DNA from: JAOUEE01 sp051011595
Lineage (GTDB): Bacteria; Actinomycetota; Acidimicrobiia; Acidimicrobiales; SHLQ01
NCBI GenBank assembly: GCA_051011595.1
Contig: JBPCTQ010000228.1
Span: 1 to 34,020, forward strand
Length of the DNA: 34,020 nucleotides
Reading direction: 5' to 3'
This document shows, in pieces, positions 29,304 to 34,020 of this stretch. The first letter of the stretch is position 1. Each line of letters opens with the position of its first letter. The translations under genes and the position numbers were made by a program. The notes beneath the pieces were generated by a model that saw only the letters and a program-made list of their open reading frames with translations, was not told the DNA's origin and made no database searches.

Positions 29304-30317
29304 TCAGCACTCCGCGGGATCGACCACCCACACGTCGTCGCCCACCTTGGCCTCCAGCTTCTTCACCAGAGCACCGAGCGCCGGATCGACGCCGTCCCAC
29401 ACCACCACTGCCTCGTCGGCCACCCGCCCGAACCAGGCATCGCGCCGGCCCAGCGCCTTGGCGGCGTCGGCCCGATCGACGGGCTGCTTGTTCTGCAGGG
29501 TGCGCACCTCACGGGCCGCTTCGCTCAGGGTGGCGAACCGCTCTTGCGCCTCCGGCGGCCACACCCGCTGCGGATCGGGGTACGGCAGCACGGCCACCAG
29601 GGGGATCGTTTCGGCCAACGCGGCCTCGGCGGCCAGTATCTCGACGCCGAGGCGAAGGCCGCTGAGCACCACCAGGTCGTCATTCATCAGTGCCTTGGCC
29701 GCCAAGATGTCCTGGAGTCGACGGCGAATTCGATCGGCCACCGGGTTGGCCTCGTAGCCACCGATGTCGGGCGGACGATGGCCGAGCACCACCACCAGGT
29801 GCCCGGCCGGCGCATCCAGGCGGCCCTGACCTGTGTGTTTCACCGGTTGTTCCGGCTGCTCGAGCGGTTCGGCCGGCCCGGACCCGCGACGGCCATCGCG
29901 TCGAGCAACTGCTTCCACCGCCAGGCGATCGGCGACATCGTTCCACTCGTCACCCGAGTGGCCCTTCACCCACGTGAACTCGACGTCGCCGTCGACGACC
30001 AGCTCGACCAGCGGCTCCCACAGGTCACGATTGGCCACCGGCTTCTTGGCCGAGGTCTTCCACCCTCGGGCCAGCCAGCCCTTCCACCAGCCGTCGCGGA
30101 AACAATTCACCACGTACGTCGAGTCGCTGATGATCTCGAGCGGCCCCGGCAGGGCCCGGATGGCTTCCAGGGCCGCGGTCAGCTCCATACGTTGGTTGGT
30201 GGACTCGGCATCGAACCCGGCGGCGAACTCGCCATCGGGCACCACCCAGGCCCATCCGCCCGGCCCCGGATTCCCGGAGCAGGCGCCATCGGTGTAGACG
30301 ATCGTGCGAGGCTCCAT
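29304..30317 (-). CDS. rnhA: RNase HI fused to a SLOG (DUF1273/YspA-like) domain
   Basis: A 337-residue two-domain protein. Residues 1-140 are RNase HI, which cleaves RNA in RNA-DNA hybrids: Asp10 in YTDGACSGNPGPGGW, Glu45 in MEL, Asp65 in SDSTYVV, His120 in VKGHSG and Asp130, the full catalytic set. After a Pro/Glu-rich linker (about 145-170), residues 172-337 match the SLOG nucleotide-binding superfamily in its DUF1273/YpsA form: LGHRPPDIGGY at 178-188, LSGLRLGVEILAAEAAL near 218-234, IPLVAVLPYP, and VVVWDG near 304-309. I know of no characterised protein with this pairing. ATG 30317 gives a normal RNase H N-terminus; CAGGCT 7 nt upstream may be a leaderless -10. It is divergent from aceE with 46 nt between starts. 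Confidence 0.88.
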   Translation of the reverse strand: MEPRTIVYTDGACSGNPGPGGWAWVVPDGEFAAGFDAESTNQRMELTAALEAIRALPGPLEIISDSTYVVNCFRDGWWKGWLARGWKTSAKKPVANRDLWEPLVELVVDGDVEFTWVKGHSGDEWNDVADRLAVEAVARRDGRRGSGPAEPLEQPEQPVKHTGQGRLDAPAGHLVVVLGHRPPDIGGYEANPVADRIRRRLQDILAAKALMNDDLVVLSGLRLGVEILAAEAALAETIPLVAVLPYPDPQRVWPPEAQERFATLSEAAREVRTLQNKQPVDRADAAKALGRRDAWFGRVADEAVVVWDGVDPALGALVKKLEAKVGDDVWVVDPAEC

Positions 30318-30324
30318 CGGCGCA

Positions 30325-30330
30325 AGCCTG
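30325..30330 (-). promoter_or_regulatory. Weak candidate -10 element for the RNase H-SLOG gene
   Basis: Read on the minus strand, CAGGCT lies 7 nt before ATG 30317. A is at position 2 and T at 6, but the first base is C. No good ribosome site is present. Confidence 0.3.
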
Positions 30331-30351
30331 CCAGTTGTCGACAGCGACTGA

Positions 30352-30357
30352 CATGAT
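30352..30357 (+). promoter_or_regulatory. Candidate leaderless -10 element for aceE
   Basis: CATGAT ends 6 nt before ATG 30364, matching the spacing at four other starts in the window. No Shine-Dalgarno sequence precedes the ATG. Confidence 0.42.
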
Positions 30358-30363
30358 GGGTCC

Positions 30364-33120
30364 ATGCCCGATCATTTCGCTCAGCAGCTCCCCGACATCG
30401 ATCCGGCCGAGACCCAGGAATGGATCGACAGCCTCGATGCGCTGGCCGGCCGATCGGGCCTCGTGCGCGCCCGTTTCGTGATGGCCAAACTGATCGACCG
30501 GGCCCAGGAGCTCCAGGTCGGGGTTCCGCCGGCGGCCTTCACGCCCTACGTCAACACCATCCCCACCGAAGCCCAGCCGTGGTTCCCGGGCGACGAAAAC
30601 GTCGAACGTCGTATCCGGGCGTTCATCCGCTGGAACGCGGCAGCCATGGTCATCCGGGCCAACAAGGCCGCCGACGGCATCGGCGGCCATCTGTCCACGT
30701 TCGCCAGTTCGGCCAGCCTCTACGAGGTCGGCTTCAACTGGTTCTTCCGGGGCAAGGACGCCGGCCAGCCCGGTGATGCCATCTACTTCCAGGGCCACGC
30801 CGCCCCGGGGGTGTACGCCCGGGCGTACCTCGAAGGACGGCTCGACGAGTCGCATCTCGATCGGTTCCGGCGCGAGATCGGGGGCGGCGGGTTGTCGAGC
30901 TACCCCCACCCGCGCCTCATGCCCGAATTCTGGGAGTACCCCACCGTGTCGATGGGCCTGGGGCCGCTCAACTCGATCTACCACGCCCGATTCAACCGAT
31001 ACCTGCACCAGAGGAGGATCGACGACACGTCGGCGTCGAAGGTGTGGTGTTTCGTCGGCGACGGTGAGACCGACGAACCCGAGACCCTGGGAGCCATCGC
31101 CCTGGCCGGCCGGGCCGGTCTCGACAACCTGATCTGGGTGGTGAACTGCAACCTCCAGCGACTCGACGGCCCGGTACGGGGCAACGGCAAAATCATCCAG
31201 GAGCTCGAAGGGGTTTTCCGCGGTGCCGGCTGGAACGTGGTGAAGGTCATCTGGGGTTCGCGCTGGGACGAGTTGTTGTTGCGCGATGTCGACGGCGTGT
31301 TGTTGAACAAGATGAACACCACCGTCGACGGCGAGTTCCAGCGATACGCCACCGAGTCGGGGGCCTACATCCGCGAGCACTTCTTCGGCCCCGATCCCCG
31401 CCTGCGGTCCCTCGTCGATCATCTGAGCGACGACGATCTGCGTACCCTGCCTCGTGGTGGCCACGACTACGCCAAGTTGTACGCCGCCTACACCCGGGCC
31501 ACCGAACAGAACGGTGCGCCCACGGTCATCCTGGCCAAGACCGTGAAGGGCTGGACCCTGGGCGAAGGACTCGAGGCCCGCAACGCCACCCACCAGATCA
31601 AGAAGATGACCGCCGAGCAGCTGCTCGAGCTGCGCTCGCGCCTGCACCTCGAAGACGAGATTCCCGAGTCGGCGTTGGCCGACGGCAACCCGCCCTACTA
31701 CCGGCCGCCGCCCGAGAGCCCCGAGTTCCAGTACATGAGCCAGCGCCGCCAAGCGCTCGACGGCCCACTCCCCGAACGCCGCACCCGGGTGCGGCGGCCG
31801 CTGGCCCTCCCGGCCGACAGTGTCTTCGATTCGCTGCGAAAGGGCTCCGGGGGCCGCGAGGTCTCCACCACCATGGCGTTCACCGGGCTCCTGCGCGATC
31901 TCATGCGCGATGACCAGTTCGGCCCTCGGGTGGTGCCGATCGTGCCCGACGAAGCCCGCACGTTCGGTATGGACTCGTTGTTCCGGGAGTTCGAGATCTA
32001 CGCCCCCCACGGGCAGCTCTACGAACCGGTCGATCACGAGCTGTTGTTGAGCTACAGCGAGGACAGCGACGGCCAGATCCTCGAAGAAGGCATCACCGAG
32101 GCCGGTTCGATGGCCAGCTTCATCGCGGCCGGAACCAACTACGCCAACCTCGGCGTTCCCATGGTGCCCTTCTTCACCTTCTATTCGATGTTCGGTTTCC
32201 AGCGGGTCGGTGATCTCATCTGGTCGGCGTCGGACAGCCGGGCCCGCGGGTTCCTGCTCGGTGCCACGGCGGGGCGAACCACGCTCGAGGGTGAAGGTCT
32301 CCAGCACCAGGACGGCCACAGCCTGGCCCTGGCCTCCACCGTGCCGGCCTGTATGGCCTACGACCCGGCCTTCGCCTACGAGCTGGGGGCCATCATCAAC
32401 GACGGTCTGACCCGCATGTACGGCCACCGAGCCGGCGAAAGCGCCGATGTCTTCTACTACCTCACCCTCTACAACGAGAACTACGAGATGCCGCCCCGTC
32501 CCGACCACGTGACCGACGACGACGTGGTGAGCGGCCTCTACCAGTGGGACGATGCTCCCGAGCGGACACATTCGGCCACCCTGGTCTTCTCCGGTGCCGC
32601 CCAGGGTGCGGTCCGGGCGGCCCGAGCGGTGCTGGCCGACGACTTCGACGTGGCCGCCGATCTCTGGAGCGCGACGTCGTACAAACTCCTGCGGGAAGAG
32701 GCACTCGAGGTCGAGCGATGGAATCGCCTCCACCCGTCAGAACCGCCCCGTCGGCCGGCGATCAGCACCAAGCTGGGGGCGAGCGACGTGCCGGTCATCG
32801 CCGTCACCGACTTCATGAAGTCGGTGCCCGATCAGGTCAGCCGATGGATCGAGCGGCCGTACTGCTCGCTCGGCACCGAGGGCTACGGGCGCAGCGACAC
32901 CCGAGAAGCACTACGCCGGTTCTTCGAGGTCGACGAAGGCCACGTGGTGGTGGCCGTGCTGGCCGCATTGGCGGGCACCGGTGCCATCGCCTCCACGGTG
33001 GTCGACGACGCCCTGAGCCGGTATCAGCTCGATGCCGAGGCCGTCCCACCCTGGGACCCCGACAACCGGAGCCTGCCGCCGGTGGCCGAGACGGGCACCG
33101 GACGACGTCTCGACGACTGA
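30364..33120 (+). CDS. aceE: Pyruvate dehydrogenase E1, homodimeric type
   Basis: Thiamine-diphosphate enzyme that decarboxylates pyruvate and acetylates the lipoyl arm of E2. The 918-residue length and single-chain layout fit the homodimeric AceE family. Markers include FASSASLYEVGFNWFFRG and GDAIYFQGHAAPGVYARA in the N-terminal part, the ThDP/Mg motif GDGETDEPE starting at residue 232 with VVNCNLQRLDGPVRGNG following, and the C-terminal transketolase-like domain. It is monocistronic, divergent from the RNase H-SLOG gene and 21 nt before the HhH-GPD gene, which has its own promoter-like box. Its E2 and E3 partners are likely those encoded at 1.8-4.6 kb. Confidence 0.97.
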   Translation: MPDHFAQQLPDIDPAETQEWIDSLDALAGRSGLVRARFVMAKLIDRAQELQVGVPPAAFTPYVNTIPTEAQPWFPGDENVERRIRAFIRWNAAAMVIRANKAADGIGGHLSTFASSASLYEVGFNWFFRGKDAGQPGDAIYFQGHAAPGVYARAYLEGRLDESHLDRFRREIGGGGLSSYPHPRLMPEFWEYPTVSMGLGPLNSIYHARFNRYLHQRRIDDTSASKVWCFVGDGETDEPETLGAIALAGRAGLDNLIWVVNCNLQRLDGPVRGNGKIIQELEGVFRGAGWNVVKVIWGSRWDELLLRDVDGVLLNKMNTTVDGEFQRYATESGAYIREHFFGPDPRLRSLVDHLSDDDLRTLPRGGHDYAKLYAAYTRATEQNGAPTVILAKTVKGWTLGEGLEARNATHQIKKMTAEQLLELRSRLHLEDEIPESALADGNPPYYRPPPESPEFQYMSQRRQALDGPLPERRTRVRRPLALPADSVFDSLRKGSGGREVSTTMAFTGLLRDLMRDDQFGPRVVPIVPDEARTFGMDSLFREFEIYAPHGQLYEPVDHELLLSYSEDSDGQILEEGITEAGSMASFIAAGTNYANLGVPMVPFFTFYSMFGFQRVGDLIWSASDSRARGFLLGATAGRTTLEGEGLQHQDGHSLALASTVPACMAYDPAFAYELGAIINDGLTRMYGHRAGESADVFYYLTLYNENYEMPPRPDHVTDDDVVSGLYQWDDAPERTHSATLVFSGAAQGAVRAARAVLADDFDVAADLWSATSYKLLREEALEVERWNRLHPSEPPRRPAISTKLGASDVPVIAVTDFMKSVPDQVSRWIERPYCSLGTEGYGRSDTREALRRFFEVDEGHVVVAVLAALAGTGAIASTVVDDALSRYQLDAEAVPPWDPDNRSLPPVAETGTGRRLDD

Positions 33121-33129
33121 CCGCTCCGA

Positions 33130-33135
33130 TACCAT
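33130..33135 (+). promoter_or_regulatory. Candidate leaderless -10 element for the HhH-GPD gene
   Basis: TACCAT ends exactly 6 nt before ATG 33142, the same hexamer and spacing as before the lipoprotein gene at 4700. It starts 9 nt after the aceE stop and no Shine-Dalgarno is present. Confidence 0.55.
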
Positions 33136-33141
33136 CGCGCC

Positions 33142-33720
33142 ATGGATACCGGCACCCTCGCCATCACCGGCGACCCCGACGCCGACCAGCTCCTCAACAC
33201 CGACGCCTTCGCCCTGCTGCTGGGCATGCTGCTCGACCAACAGGTGCCGATGGAATGGGCCTTTCGTGGACCGGCCACCCTTCAGGAGCGGCTCGGCCAT
33301 CTCGACCCGGCCCGCATCGCCGCCGCCGATCCCGAACTGCTCGACGACACCTTCCGCCAGAAGCCGGCGCTGCACCGCTACCCCGGTTCGATGGCCGGTC
33401 GCACTCACCAGCTGTGCCTACACCTCGTCGAGCACTACGACGGTGACGCCGAGAACATCTGGGCCGGTGTCGACGACGCCGACGAGGTGCTCGCCCGGTT
33501 GTTGGCACTACCCGGGTACGGCAAGGAGAAGTCCCAGATCTTCCTGGCCATTCTGGTCAAGCGGATGGGCTGCACCTTCACCGACTGGGAATCGGCCGCC
33601 GGACCTTTCGCCGACAAAAAGCCACGCTCCGTGGCCGACATCGACGGAGAAGCCTCGCTGGCCAAGGTCCGCGAATGGAAGAAGGTCCAGAAGGCCAAAG
33701 GTCGGGCCAAGACCGACTGA
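33142..33720 (+). CDS. HhH-GPD family DNA-glycosylase-like protein (TIGR03252 type)
   Basis: A 192-residue protein of the actinobacterial HhH-GPD group. LLLGMLLDQQVPMEWAFRGP at about 25-44 is the group's helix-rich start, and LLALPGYGKEKSQIFLAIL is the helix-hairpin-helix with the Gly-rich loop that grips DNA backbone. The position of the catalytic lysine of endonuclease III (second residue after GxG) is Glu here, so an AP-lyase activity is not expected; the Asp of FTDWE lies about where the family's catalytic Asp would be. Base excision activity is a family-level guess and has not been shown for this group as far as I know. The tail is Lys-rich. Confidence 0.9.
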   Translation: MDTGTLAITGDPDADQLLNTDAFALLLGMLLDQQVPMEWAFRGPATLQERLGHLDPARIAAADPELLDDTFRQKPALHRYPGSMAGRTHQLCLHLVEHYDGDAENIWAGVDDADEVLARLLALPGYGKEKSQIFLAILVKRMGCTFTDWESAAGPFADKKPRSVADIDGEASLAKVREWKKVQKAKGRAKTD

Positions 33721-33751
33721 CCCCCCGAACGTCAAGCGATCCCGGGCCGCT

Positions 33752-33780
33752 TTGCCCATCCGCAGAACGGCTCGTACCCT
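33752..33780 (+). promoter_or_regulatory. Candidate sigma-70-like promoter for the second Wzz gene
   Basis: TTGCCC at 33752-33757, a 17-nt spacer and TACCCT at 33775-33780, the standard spacing. About 70 nt of leader follow before the start near 33853, with GGAGAA 9 nt before the GTG/ATG pair. The 132-base gap holds no gene that I can see. Confidence 0.45.
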
Positions 33781-33852
33781 TGAGCGTCGGCGAACTTCCC
33801 GGGACGATCACCCTGCCCCCCGGCACGCACCATTGGAGAACCACGCACCGTG

Positions 33853-34020
33853 ATGTACGAGGCGACTACTGGCGGCAAAGAGACGCCAGGTCTCGAGGAC
33901 TACCTCAACGCAATACGTAATCGGAAATGGCTGGTGCTGGCTTGCACCCTCGTGGGCCTGGGGCTCTCGCTGCTGTATCTCGAGTCGCGTACCGCCACCT
34001 ACAGCGCCGAGGCCAAGGTG
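33853..34020 (+). CDS. Partial Wzz-like chain-length determinant / co-polymerase
   Basis: The first 56 codons of a gene cut by the window edge. The N-terminus has GLEDYLNAIRNRKWLVLACT followed by a TM helix (about 27-43) and YLESRTATYSAEAKV, the usual start of Wzz domains in polysaccharide co-polymerases, where a short cytoplasmic segment precedes TM1. ATG 33853 is directly preceded by an in-frame GTG at 33850; either could be the start (GGAGAA upstream). It may continue into a tyrosine-kinase domain like the protein at 9270-11204. A second such gene suggests another polysaccharide module to the right. Confidence 0.78.
   Translation, partial: MYEATTGGKETPGLEDYLNAIRNRKWLVLACTLVGLGLSLLYLESRTATYSAEAKV

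Noticed and set aside
30025..32733. Minus-strand 902-codon frame opposite aceE
   Set aside because: Shadow of aceE. AceE motifs are certain on the plus strand, and the antisense product has no domains apart from a piece of out-of-frame RNase H region at its end.
1..34020. tRNA, rRNA, riboswitch, IS element, integrase or attachment site
   Set aside because: None was recognised by eye. Gaps between genes are mostly under 140 bases and too short for most such elements.

Overview
This is a high-GC, very gene-dense bacterial window. It reads as Actinomycetota: GTG and TTG starts, a homodimeric AceE, an actinobacterial-type HhH-GPD protein, a DUF4012 protein in a polysaccharide locus, and repeated promoter-like hexamers (A at position 2, T at position 6) 6-9 nt before start codons, as in leaderless transcripts. 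A deep-branching class such as Acidimicrobiia is my inference, not proven. No rRNA, tRNA, CRISPR, IS element or phage gene was seen, and no stretch over 300 bases lacks a gene.

Left block (1-6.75 kb). A minus-strand operon holds a 29-residue membrane microprotein, lpd (E3), a one-lipoyl-domain E2 and a natural LipB-LipA fusion, so the E2/E3 subunits and the enzymes that make and attach lipoate are made together. Divergent from it are a thioredoxin-like lipoprotein and a diguanylate cyclase with a degenerate HD-GYP-like N-terminus. A perfect 17-bp palindrome lies just before the cyclase.

Polysaccharide block (6.7-26.5 kb). Sixteen genes sit in short operons that switch strand many times. They include a PqqD/HprK-like kinase fusion, a Wzy-like membrane protein, a Wzz/tyrosine-kinase fusion, a DegT aminotransferase, three GT4 glycosyltransferases, a NodB-type deacetylase, a GNAT enzyme, a GalE-like epimerase, a PglC-like sugar-1-phosphate transferase, a PglD-like acetyltransferase, an uncharacterised membrane protein, a PglF/CapD-like 4,6-dehydratase, a DUF4012 protein, a secreted C-terminally anchored protein and a UDP-GlcNAc-type dehydrogenase. 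Dehydratase, aminotransferase, acetyltransferase and transferase together would suffice to make UDP-diacetylbacillosamine (or a relative) and load it on undecaprenyl phosphate. No Wzx flippase was recognised.

Right block (26.5-34 kb). These are mostly housekeeping or accessory genes: LapA-like protein, TIGR01777 epimerase, SRPBCC protein, DUF427 protein, a 3-hydroxyacyl-CoA-dehydrogenase-like SDR, an RNase HI fused to a SLOG/DUF1273-like domain, aceE and an HhH-GPD protein. The last 168 bases start another Wzz-like protein, so a second polysaccharide module probably follows.

Most notable: the RNase HI-SLOG fusion, the PqqD-HprK kinase coupled to polymer-assembly genes, the LipB-LipA fusion, the microprotein ahead of lpd, the scattered bacillosamine set, and convergent genes whose stop codons are one base apart.
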